NCBI GenBank assembly: GCA_015680685.1
Contig: MNCI01016273.1
Location: forward strand, 1,122,928-1,186,927
DNA from: Gnetum montanum
Taxonomy: Eukaryota > Streptophyta > Gnetopsida > Gnetales > Gnetaceae
Direction: 5' to 3'
DNA: 64,000 nucleotides
The translations under genes were made by a program, and so were the position numbers. The notes under the pieces were generated by a model that ran no database searches, was not told where the DNA came from, and saw only the letters and a program-made list of their open reading frames with translations. Position 1 is the stretch's first letter; every line of letters starts with the position of its first letter. Positions 11,510 through 22,078 of the stretch are shown here, piece after piece.

Positions 11510-12765
11510 ATTTCCTAAAATTTCAAAAAATAATTTTTGGGTGGACACCATTACTTCTCAGACACTAGGATTAGTTGTAGTAGGTACTTGTGTTTAGGCA
11601 ATAGAAAAAATTAGCCTTGCTCTCTTCAATAAACTCACTAATTGAGTCACTTGTTCAAGATGGCTCATCATAGGGCGATAGACTAAAGGGTCTTCTCCTC
11701 CACCAGTTCCTACAGATCGCTCTTGTTGGCTCAAGAGTGATTGTTAGATCTTGCATATGTGTGCTACGATTGTCTATGAGCCTAACCTTGTTGTTTGTAT
11801 AAGTAGCGGAGGTGGTTGCTACTCTTCCCTAAGTTGTGTTGTGGCCAAATTCTTGTCCTTCATCATCTCCTACCATGAGGCAATTGGGGCATGACGAAGT
11901 GTGTCATTGGTGTATCGTGCTATCCCTACCCATTTGCACAATTTTCTAATTGGGTAGGGAAAGGGTAGAGCTTGCCTTCCATGTTCATTTTCAACAAATA
12001 TCTTCTCAATCTCCAGGAAAAGCAATTATGGAAGGTTGATGGGGAACATTCTACTTAGAGCGGCACATGCACAAGTAGAGAAGGAAGTGATCTTGCTAGG
12101 TCTTATCGTTGGATTCAAGTGGTAAGATACTATTTTTGAATAAACCCTCTCTACAGTGGTTAGGGTGAAAAATCCTTACGTTCTACCCCATAGAACCACC
12201 TAATCTACTCCCCTTTTACCTTGAGGTTTGCTTATTTGGGAATTTCTACCATGTCAGCTATGGTCGCTAGCAACCCTAGAGCTTGTGCAATTACTTCAAC
12301 AGAGTAAGAGACATGAATGTTTTTTATTCTTACTTTAGACCCCAATTGCTGATTTATCTTAAAGAGGCAAGTTTCTCCTAGGTACCATTCACCATTGTCT
12401 ATGATGATTGGCCACATAGGAGAATTCTGCAATTGGGTTTTGACTTCTTCTAGTGCATTCTTTAGAAATGGTTCAAAGTTCAACTCTTGAAAGACTGTTC
12501 ATTGTAGCTCCCTTGGCTTAATAGCATCAATATAGGCTTGGGTCACAGTGACCTCAAGCTATGGCACTACCACCGGAGTCTCGTCCCTTTGCGATTGTTC
12601 ATTGGGAAAATCCTCTTCAGGAATCTGACAAACAGATTCCACATTAAGTTCTTTGTAGAGGGGGCTAGTTGCATGTGAGCCCTCTACATGCTCTACAGGT
12701 TGCATGGATCATTCTCTTCTCATTCTAGGTCACTTGTCCCTTGGTTAGGATGATCCTTCTCCCTT
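11510..12765 (-). pseudogene. Proximal half of the post-integrase ORF of element B
   Basis: Reading downward from about 12720, one minus-strand frame is mostly open with scattered stops. The longest uninterrupted block is 12232-12483. Further on it reads H-L-N-P-T-I-R-P-S-K-I-T-S-F-S, then a hydrophobic stretch, then P-F-P-Y-P-I-R-K-L-C-K-W-V-G-I. This recalls, from memory, the 'putative plant transposon protein' domain found in many plant retroelement ORFs, where a short loop is followed by a hydrophobic helix and a P-x-x-I-x-x-L-C-x-x-x-G-V end. The ORF runs on across C1 into 8564-6900. Function unknown; a profile search would settle the domain. Confidence 0.4.
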
Positions 12766-14062
12766 TAGATGCCTCGGTTTGAGTGCCATATGTAGTCATA
12801 GCATAACCATGAATTAAAATGTGTATAAGTTGCTCAAAATGGAAATCATACACCTTCTCATTTTGACCAAGCTATGACAATGGCATGTACATCCTATTAG
12901 GTTTCCTAGAGTATATTTGAGGGGTTAAAAAATAATAAGACATGAGTTGCAATTTATAGTATTGTTTTTGTTTTTCCTTGTCTATCCCCTAAGAGGTGTT
13001 ATGTCTTGATAATTATAATAATAATCATAGACCTTACCCCTCCACGATGAAGAGCATACCTCTGGTTGTGAAAGAGGAGATGGATGGGTAGATTAGGACA
13101 TGTAGTAGGAAACATTTTGTGCTTAGAAAGAAGTGTTGGCGTAGAGAAATGGAAAAACTCCCCTAGCATTTTGAACAAATTGACAAATTCCAAAGGTGCA
13201 ATGGGGGTATATATAGTATTTTTGCCATGTGTTGATGGGACCACATAAATGAGGCTACATAAACATAGGAGGGCACGTATACAGGGCCTAGTTGACACAG
13301 TTGTGCTATGAATGTTGACCTATGTTGACTGTTGAAGAAAAAGTCCAAAGTTGTGAATTGGAGCACAACATGGGGGTGATTCGAGGTCATAGAGACCAAA
13401 GAAAAATATGAATGAAAGAGGAAGAAAAATTGTAACTAGAAGAAGAGTTGAAATGAGGATAATATCATAGTTTGGAACTTTGCAAATGAGGGACTATGTG
13501 ATGGTTAGCACAGAAACGATCAACCAACCATATCAAGGGAATAGGAGATTAATAAACAAAACTAAAGGATATTCAAGTGGATCCTCCCCATAGTAGGTGG
13601 TAGCCTCAGTAGCCTTTGCATATCATAAACATAGGAGTCCATGGTCCCCATAGTTAATTAATGGTGACCACAAGTTAATACCCAAATCCATGAGAACCAG
13701 CTGAAGAATTAGAAGTTCTAGCAGAACATGATAGACATCCAAGACATAGAATTGATAGTGAGGTGAATAATGGGAAGAAAATGATGAAGAGAAGAGGGAG
13801 TGAGATGGAACTCCAAACATTGGTCACATGACATCCCTTGTGCAATGTGTACTTAAGTGACTAGGTAGGATCCATCCTTAGTCTAGAACCAACCACATGC
13901 AGTGACATTGCAACAACATTCAAAGACTAGTCCATACCCTTGGGGCATAAGAATGCTTCCACAAACAACCACCACTCCAACATGAGTGATTGAGAGGAAG
14001 TGAAAAAGGGTTTAAGTTAGAGTGGACAAAGCAAGTTCCATAACTAGTGCTTGTAGCCTATT

Positions 14063-14232
14063 AGAGGCAGTCTAAGGGATGTGCTTTGAATTCCCATGTG
14101 TAGGTTTTTTTTTCTATGGGAACCACACCATGCAAAGACCCATGTGTTTTTGCATGCATTTGGCCAAGGGGTATGCTTTGAATCCTCATCATTATTTTGA
14201 GTGATGAGGACCACATCATGCAAGGACAAATT
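14063..14232 (-). repeat. Duplicated hairpin-bearing unit in the 3' part of element B
   Basis: Two units on the minus strand share the frame CTTTGCATGGTGTGGTTCCC ... GATTCAAAGCAC ... CCCTT. In one, TCCTCATCA (14210-14202) can pair with TGATGAGGA (14191-14183). In the other, TTCCCAT (14122-14116) can pair with ATGGGAA (14097-14091). Element D has a third copy at 41843-41918, ending at an assembly gap. Confidence 0.55.
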
Positions 14233-15190
14233 ACCATGTAACTTCTAGTTAGGAGAGGATATGGAGTGGTAAGAAGTCCATGAGGACACATGCTTGTAAG
14301 CAAGGGAATAGAAAAGTATGAAGAATGCTGCACTGCCTTTGAATTCACACCCTATTCAACTCGTTGGATCCTTCTCAAGTCTTGAAACTACACAAGTCAT
14401 GAATTAATTAAAGTTTTTTTTAATTGAAAGGGATTACATGTTTTCGAAAGATGGAAAACCATGGAGTGGGTGGATGGGTGGATGACATGGACTCACTACA
14501 TGTTACGTGAAATAAGAGTTCAATGTGACTATTTCCTAGAACAATAATGCAAAGGTGGGAGCTAGATATAATAGGTGGACCATATCATGTAACCCATTGT
14601 AAAGAGAAACAACCACACCAGTACATCTTGTGACAATAAGATGGCTCATTAATGAAAAGTATAAAATAAATAGAAGATAAGCACATACATACATATAAAT
14701 AAATAGATAGATAAGTAAATAAAGAAAGAAAAATAAAAATAAAAAGAAAGCAAGAATGGCAAACATATGAATGATGTTGTAAAACAAAAAGGTGTAAAAT
14801 AGAAACTTGCAAAAACAAGGAGCCAATAGAATTGGTTAGCATGGAAGGTGATCTCCTCCATGACTACATTGAGAGAAGGAGATCTGAAAAATGGAATGAG
14901 GTTGGCTGTGTGATGAGAGGGTAGTGACACTAGTTCATTGGAGTTCATGGAAGGGTTTTAATTATTGCATATTATCTAAATGTGTTTTCATGGGATCCTT
15001 AGGTTTGTGTATTAGAAAGGCCCCAGATAGAAAGGTTTTAGAAAAAATATAAGGTGTCTCCCATAGTGTTTGAAACTTATTACATTGTGGTACATGCATG
15101 GGGTTCTAGTAGAATACCTTATCTCCTCCTTGAAATGTTACCTTTCAAATCATAAGATTCATGATTTTTTTGATTATAGGCCTTGTGTAT

Positions 15191-15248
15191 CTCATTTGAT
15201 GCTAGGGCTACTAGTCAATTCTCATTTGATGCTAGGGCTACTAGTCAA
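15191..15248. repeat. 28 bp perfect direct duplication within the integrase region
   Basis: The 28-base unit beginning CTCATTTGATGCTAGGGC at 15191 is repeated exactly at 15221, with two bases between. It lies in the decayed 3' part of integrase. The exact copies mean the duplication is younger than most of the damage around it. Confidence 0.7.
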
Positions 15249-15289
15249 GATCCAAGTCACTCGTGATAGATAGTGTTTAGAGCTCTACT

Positions 15290-18200
15290 TGAACTGGAAG
15301 TTTCAATAGTTTCTGGTACATTAATTTGTAAGAAGAGTAGTCTATAGGAAGATTCCATATATAGTGATAGGTGCAGAGGGCATCATTAAGTTTTGTGCTT
15401 CAATCCCTCCTGTATTTGCTAATGGTCCTAGTTAGGATCTTCATAATCTCCCTATTTATGATTTTGGCCTACCCATTGGCTTAGGGATGATCGGGTGTTG
15501 TAAATTTATGTTTGACCCGCAAGTGTTGCATGAGTTTACGAAAAGTAGTGCCTGTGAAATGAGTTTCGTTGTCTAAAATGAGTGGATGTGGCATCACAAA
15601 CCTATTCACGATTTGCTATTGGAAAAACCATGTGACTATGTTTGAGGAAAAATTGGTGATGAATACGACCTCTACCCATTTAGTATAGTAGTCTACAATG
15701 ATGATGATGTATTCCTTCCTGTTGGACATGGATGTGATGGGACCCATGAAGTTGATGCCCCAAATATCAAAGGGTTCCAATGGCAAAATCCACTATTGGG
15801 GTTCCTCCATTCATGCTATCATCCCACCATCTCTCTGACATTGTTCATAGGACTGGGCAAACCATTGCTCATCTTTGAAGAGTGTGGGAAAGTAATATCC
15901 AGCAAGTAGGATCCTAATGATCATGCATTATCTAGCATAGTGGGCCCCACAAGGGCCCTTTTGAGCATCCTAGAGGATGCATACTGTATCCGCATCAAGG
16001 ATGTACCATCGAACCAAGGCATCCACACATACCTTGTAAAGGTATCCATTGATTATCATGAAGTTCTTGGCCTTGTGAAGAAATTGTCGCTTCTTTCGAT
16101 GATCCCACTCTTTTGGTAATTCTTGAGTTGAGAGATAGGTGATGATGTCATTGAACTAAGTTAATCCTATGGGTGTCTCCTTAGTGATTGATCCAGCGAA
16201 GAGGAGTTCATCTGGAAATTGATCAGAGAGTGGCTCCTCCTTCTTTGTGGCATCCCATTGTAACTGAGATATGTGGTCAGCAGCCACATTCTTAGTTCCC
16301 TTCCTATCTACCATAGTAAGGTCAAATTCCTATAGGATCACAAGCCATCGTATGATATGGGGACTCATCATGGATTTTTCCATCAAGAACTAGATGGCAC
16401 TATGATCAGTATGTACAAACACCTTGTACCTGATCACATAGTATCAGAATTTTTTCAAAGCAAACACCACTACCATTAATTCCTTTTCGGTGGTGGTGTA
16501 GTTGAGCTAAGCACCCACAATTCTTCAGCTTTCATAGTGGATATAATATGGGCATCTTTGGTCATCCAACTATGTAAGCATGGCTCCCAATGCATAATTA
16601 GACACATCCATAATGATATGAAAAGGTCTAGACTAGTTGAGTAACCATAGAATTGGAGTTTCTATGAGTTTCTATTTGAGTGTTTGAAATGTGGATTCAC
16701 ATTCCCTAGTCTAGAAAAATGGACCTTCTTTCTTTGTGAGTTCCACCAATGGCTTGGCAATCTTCAAGAAATTCTCAATGAAGTGTTGGTAATAACCAGT
16801 GTGGCCAAGGAATGACCGAACATATTTTATAGTACTTGGTTAACTAGTGATTCCTTGGATGATTATGATTTTTTTAGGATCTACACCAATCCTTGCTTGT
16901 GAAATGCAGTGCCCCAGAACAATGCCCTCTTGGACCATCAAGTGGCTGTTTTACTAGTTGAGTCGTAACTTAGTTTCCACAAATCTTTTTAAAACTTGCT
17001 CAAGGTAGTTCAAGGCTTTTTCAAGTGTTGCTTCATAGGTAGAAAATTCATCCATGAAGACTTCTACCCCATTGCCAATCTATTGCTAAAAGATGCTGAG
17101 GAAAAGGCATTGGAAGGTTGTAGGCTCATTGCATAGGCCAAAGGGCATTTTCTTATATGCAAAAGTTTCCCAAGGACTTGTAAATGTTATCTTGGCTTAA
17201 TATTTGGGCATGATTTGGATTTGGTTATAGCCACTATAACCATTCAAAAAGCTATAGTAATAATGCCCCACAATGGTATCCAACACTTGATCCACAAATA
17301 GAAGGGGAATTGATCCTTTAAGGTTGCCATGTTTAGTTGTTGGAAATCTATACAAACCCTCCATTTTCCATCATTCTTTCACACAATAATGAGTGGGCTG
17401 ACCCATTCACTATCTACAATGGAATAGATGAACCCCACTTTCAACAACTATTCAATTTCATCCTTGACAACTTGCTTTAGTTTTGGGTTCAACCATCTTT
17501 GTGGTTGTTGTCGTGGCTTCATGGAGGAGTCAATATAGATCTGATGTTGACATATCCTAGGGTCAACCCCTATCAATTCATGATATGACCATGCAAAAGA
17601 AACTATCCATTTGTTTATGATTTTTAGCAATCTCTTCTTTTGCTCAAGAGAAAGAGTGGCATTGATGATTACCAACTTGCTATTTTGCAAGAATGCATAT
17701 TCTAGATTGGTCAGTAAGAATTTAAGTTCTAGAGGCTTCTATTTAAAAATTTTAGGGATTTGTACCTTTCCCCAATCATCATTTTCATCAACAGTGGAAA
17801 CTTGTTGATGGACCTTTTCCAATTTATCCATGCTTTCCATATAGGCACATACAAGGCTCTCACATGGTTCCATGCATAAAGTGTAGCTATCAGAGTTAGC
17901 AGTCAGCCACTGGTGCCTTCTTGATTCATGGATGCTATGTATAGGAATCATTGAACTTGTGATTCTTTGGCACACTGACTACATGCTTGAATGGATGTTT
18001 GCTTTGTGGACCAAAGTTGCTACACATAATTGCACCCCAAGTCACTGTACTGTATGTATGGAATGCACTTCTTCTCGATATTTCTAAAAGGATTTTCTTT
18101 GAAATTTCAAAGGAAATATCTTGGAGTCCCAATCGTGCATCCACCATGCTAAGCTAGGCTCTTCCCATGATGATTGGAAATCTCCCCATGCAATTCTCAA

Positions 18201-18459
18201 CACGAATGACTAGGAAGTTAGTAGGATAGGACCACCCACAAATAGTGGTCATGATATCTTCTATCAATCTCAAGGGAATAGTTATGGATTGGTTTACCAA
18301 CTCAAGCTTAATGTTACTTTTCTTTATTGGGGGTAGGTTCCAAGTCTTGTACATATTGTGTGAAATCAAATTGACACTTGACCTTGAATCCAAGAGAGCT
18401 TTGCATGGCTCATTTCCTGCCACTTGAAGGTATATGAGGGGACTCCCTAGATCACTCAA
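15290..18459 (-). pseudogene. pol: Decayed pol of element B: protease, RT, RNase H, integrase
   Basis: Domains read in order on the minus strand. Protease (18459-18154) has A-L-L-D-S-R-S-S-V-N-L-I-S in place of the usual D-[TSL]-G-[AS], then I-I-M-G-R-A. The RT entry is near 17590 (F-A-W-S-Y-H-E-L-I-G-V-D-P), with V-S-P-L-I-I-V and W-R-V-C-I-D-F further on, A-Y-K-K-M-P-F-G-L-C-N near 17150 and the catalytic box near 17055 as F-M-D-E, where F-M-D-D is expected. RNase H shows V-H-T-D-H-S-A-I near 16400. Integrase shows W-G-I-N-F-M-G-P, V-D-Y-Y-T-K-W-V-E-V and D-N-E-T-H-F (15760-15560). RT before integrase marks Ty3/gypsy. Many stops and frameshifts; dead. Confidence 0.85.
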
Positions 18460-21013
18460 TTTTTGAGGAAGATGACTTATCTTTATCTAGTCTCTCACAA
18501 CATATGTTAGCATGAAAGTTTGTACTATGGAGGGTGTTTGTCTTGAAGGTTTCTCAAAGGGTTAAATGGTGGAAGTGATTGGAGGTTCAAAGGTATTGAC
18601 CATAGGTGAATGTGAGGCTATGTTTGGGTTATTAGGGAAAAAAAGGATGTTTTTGTGGTTTCAATTCTAGTTCACTTGACTAAGAAGCTAGTTGTAAGTT
18701 GATAGCCCTTGTGGCATTACGTTGCTATGTCTATGGTAGTATTTCTCCCTACATAGGTGGAGTAGGAGGTAGCTAAGTTGGAGGATGATGAGTAGGTATG
18801 GTAGCAGAAGATGATAGAGGATAGTATAGATGTGGGTTATTTCCCCTAGGTGATGGAGACTATGTTTAAAATTATTCCAAGGGGTGGTAATGAGTCTGAA
18901 ATGGTGCATGACTAGAAGAGTCCTACAGTGAGACCGCTTGCTAAACATAGTACCTATAAGGATCTAGTTACTGGTAAAGGTATTGATTCCTTGGAGGTGG
19001 CATCCCCCATGATTGTGGATGTTGCCATTGCTAGTAATACTCATAGGGTTGTGGTGGTGCTCCACTTGGATAATATCTTTGTTGTTAGTGGAACTGCCTA
19101 GGATTTCCTTGTGGATAAGGCAATCTTCGGGGTGTTTTCCTTTTTTCCAAACGAAGATCTAGTGCATACACCCCAAACTCTTGTAGATGTAACACCATTG
19201 GGAAACATTCCTAGGATGTTCGTACTAGCATATGTCACATCCATTATCCTTCTCTATGTCAGAGTCTACAACCCATTCTACAATAGCAACTTTGCCCTTA
19301 CCTTTATTGTAGGCATGTTTAACTTCTCTTCTTCTTTGTCGATCTCACTCATTACTTCGCTTTTTGGATTCCTCTACAATCCTCAAGACACTTTGGAATC
19401 TCTCATTCAAAGAATCCACATCTTGTCAACCTTGGTCAAAATTTCTAAAGAAAATTTTTGTATGGGAAAAGTTGTTGGTTCACTACTGCATCCAATGGTG
19501 ATTCTTCCTCCTCTTCACAAAATTGGACTTCCTTCTTTCGGATAGAAGGGTCTCAATTATACTCTTCTACATCTTCCTTTTTTCTTAATTTCCATTCCTC
19601 TTTGGCCACATACTCAATGAGTCACTACAGTTGATGGGCCCTCAATTTAGATAGTTGTCCCTAAGCATAAATGCCCAAGGTCTTTCTTGTTTCAAAGAGA
19701 AGCTCATCTATGATATGGTGGAGCTGTTGCCGCTGAGAGTAGCCATGACCAAGGCATCAATGTAATAATGAGTAATATCTACCCATGGCTACATCCAAGG
19801 GTTCATGGACACCCTATTTTCATCCTTGAATCTATCATCCTAGAATAGCCACTCTGAAGTAGGTTTGGTATTTATCATTAAAAATTTCTAGCATCGTACT
19901 CCATTGTTTGATTGATTCTGGTTCCAAAGATCAGTACGAAATTTCTACTTCCTTGATGAGTGTTTGGGGGAACATCTTGAGTTTTTGCCAATAATTGTCT
20001 ATATTCTATAGGATGCAAGCATCATGGAAGGTTTTCAAGTGAGTCTGTGGATCAAAATTATATCACCCTTCAAATTTGGGAATATTGTTCATGTTAAGGT
20101 GCTTGATCTGACTATCTTTCAAGTTCCTACTAGGTATTTGAACCACATTGGCTATGTTAGGCATTATTCTAGTAGCTAGTAGTAGTTCATCTGAGTCATA
20201 GTTGTATTGTTGGCCATGATGTCTATGGTGATTTTGACTACCTCTCCTTTCTTGATGATGAGACTCACATGATTAGTCATGCCTTTCTTCACATTGTCCC
20301 CATTAGTCCTTACAATCCTATTAGTCTTTTTGATCGCCATCACCTTGATCCTTCCTACTACAGTTACGATCAGAGTTAGAACTTGGTGAAGAAAAAGTGG
20401 AATGAGAAGATGGAGAAGAGGGAGGAGAACTACCACTTCCCTAGTGTTGATCTCCTCCTTTGCTCTAATGACATCCCCGATATCCATCTTTTCCTTTGCC
20501 ATGATCTTTCTTGGGCGATCCCTCATGATCCTAGGGCTCTTGATCACTTGATTGTTTACTTTGAATGATGGACTGGATGATCTAATGCATCAGAGGAGGT
20601 TTGACTGAATGGGAATCATGAAAAATAGGTTTCTCATCATCATGTGGGTGTTGCAAGAATAAAGGGTTATTAAACTATTTTCCCTTTATATGTTCATGGT
20701 GTTTCGTCTGTTGTCGATCCCATGCACATTGTGCCTCATTAGGATGATAATATTGGTAGTCATGATTCTCCATGATGTATTCCACACCATGGTCTTGAAT
20801 GCCCAGTTTGGTAATATTTTGAAGTAGCATTGCAGGAATTGATTGATCAGGAGGTAATATAATATTACCCTCCATGTCCCACCATTGTAGGTGCTCATCC
20901 TGATGTAGGATAAAGGTGAAGTTGGGGATATACTCATTTGGATGTGCGTATACCACCCGACACTCCTATGGCACTAGTGGGTTGGATCCATCTTTCCTAT
21001 GAGAAGAAGACAT
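18460..21013 (-). pseudogene. gag: Decayed gag of element B
   Basis: The likely start is the ATG at 21013-21011 (M-S-S-S-H-R-K-D-G), about 150 bases inside the primer site; D starts similarly (M-A-S-S-L-K). A conserved block at 20956-20675 reads Y-A-H-P-N-E-Y-I-P-N-F-T-F-I-L-H-Q-D-E and matches the start of the D gag closely. Next come a Ser/Pro/His-rich linker (about 20530-20300), the capsid-like core (about 20100-19500) with many stops, and a C-x2-C-x3-H-x6-C-like knuckle near 19270. Plus-strand ORFs over this stretch, including one of 144 codons at 19111-19545, are antisense shadows. Confidence 0.7.
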
Positions 21014-21159
21014 TTTTGATGTTAGCTAACAACTAAACTGGTATGCCTTATTATTTTACTTAAACCATCTAGCATGCATAGATTTCACTACCCTGGGTCC
21101 GTTCCAACAAAGTAAATGATGATCTTGCTAAGACTAGATAGTGCATGTAAGACTAATAG

Positions 21160-21177
21160 TCCTTGGCAATGACACCA
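21160..21177 (-). other. Primer-binding site of element B (tRNA-Asp-like)
   Basis: Minus-strand TGGTGTCATTGCCAAGGA begins two bases after the 5' LTR. It differs from the complement of the plant tRNA-Asp 3' end (TGGCGCCGTTGCCGGGGA, recalled) only by C-to-T and G-to-A changes. Element D has a comparable site at 37802. tRNA-Asp priming is usual for the Athila group. Confidence 0.7.
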
Positions 21178-21178
21178 A

Positions 21179-22073
21179 TGATGACCAGCAAAGTACCCCT
21201 ACATCCAACCATACGAATCATGGGTGTTCACACATGACTTGGTTGAATTCTGTAGACTACAAGCACTTGCATACACCGAAATCTAGCTAGCAAAACATTA
21301 GTTAGAACAGTCATTATCTTCCCAACCTCACTTGTGATATTCTAAAGTGATCGTTAAGTGAGATTGAGGAAAATTATTTTTATTGGTTTTCTTTTTATCT
21401 TTTAAGGTTTAATTGTTTAATTGTAGGGAATGGAAAGTTGTGTAATTTATAATTTTTCTACTCTACTGCTTAACTCTCCCTAGCATAAGCAACCGATCTC
21501 ATCTTCCATGCACATTCTAAGCATACCCTAACCACTGCTGGGTTACCAAACGTTAAACATCACTAGGTTACTAAGTTTTTGATATATGTTTAAGATGGTT
21601 GTGCCTATGGTTCTCATAAAATATGAAAGGAAAATAATAGTGAAGTGATAACAATAAAAGCTTCTGAAATTATTAAAGCATTGAAATATTAAACTGTTAA
21701 AATGCTTAAGTGATTAAATCCAAATGCTACAAGGAATGCTTAGAAAGCTTGTCTTTATTGCCAGTCATGCTAATGGGCTCAGGTACATTAGCACTCAAAT
21801 AAAGAGTCGTACACCTTTCTCACACCTAATACAAGCACTTGGAAAATATTCTAACTCTTATAGGAACAAAATGCAAGAGTTTCACTACAAATACTCCAAA
21901 ATATGCCATAAATGCTATGGTTGTATGCATATTTATAGCGAGAGACAGACTCTATGTTAACAGGGTCACATTAATGCATGGACAGATACGTCGATGGGGT
22001 TACATCATTGTGGCTACATCAATGGGGCTCCATTAACATAGCCTAGTTGATGTGTCAACTAAACATTTCATCA
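21179..22073 (-). repeat. 5' LTR of element B
   Basis: On the minus strand it starts TGATGAAATGTTTAG at 22073 and ends GCTGGTCATCA at 21179. It is the same length as the 3' LTR. The U5 end (TCGTATGGTTG-G-TGTAGGGGTAC type) is shared with element D, so B and D are related families. A TATA box lies at 21937-21930, with a short array of CATTGATGTAGCC / CAATGATGTAACC words just upstream (about 22020-21980). Confidence 0.87.
21930..21937 (-). promoter_or_regulatory. TATA box in the 5' LTR of element B
   Basis: Minus-strand CTCGCTATAAATATGCAT, identical in core to the copy in the 3' LTR. The transcription start would lie roughly 30 bases further along, near 21900. Inference from position and sequence only. 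Confidence 0.6.
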
Positions 22074-22078
22074 CTAAT
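22074..22078. repeat. Target-site duplication CTAAT of element B, right copy
   Basis: CTAAT directly follows the LTR edge TTTCATCA and matches the copy at 5859-5863. Confidence 0.85.

Larger units (their letters stand above)
12766..15280 (-). other. Non-coding spacer of element B between integrase and the extra ORF
   Basis: No convincing coding sequence in 2.5 kb. It holds a duplicated hairpin unit at 14063-14232, shared with element D, and an AT-rich low-complexity tract at about 14680-14755 (repeats of ATAAATAAATAG type). The short ORFs here are best taken as chance. Confidence 0.5.
5864..22073 (-). mobile_element. Element B: full-length, decayed Ty3/gypsy retrotransposon (Athila-like)
   Basis: Two 895 bp LTRs flank 14.4 kb of interior on the minus strand. 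In element order it has a tRNA-Asp-like primer site, gag, protease, RT, RNase H, integrase, an extra ORF and a purine tract. RT-RNase H-integrase order marks Ty3/gypsy. The tRNA-Asp-type primer site and the ORF after integrase point to the Athila group; that placement is inference. All ORFs carry stops and frameshifts, so it cannot be autonomous now. A 2.9 kb family C solo LTR (8570-11504) lies in the extra ORF. Perfect CTAAT duplications flank the whole. Confidence 0.87.

Noticed and set aside
14536-14948. Overlapping minus-strand ORFs rich in Phe, Leu and Tyr, suggesting membrane proteins
   Set aside because: They come from an AT-rich low-complexity tract (ATAAATAAATAG-type); no start context, no conservation in D.
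19111-19545. 144-codon plus-strand ORF, one of the longest in the window
   Set aside because: It lies antisense to the decayed gag of element B, whose minus-strand reading continues through it with D-like residues. The plus-strand product is hydrophobic with no family pattern.
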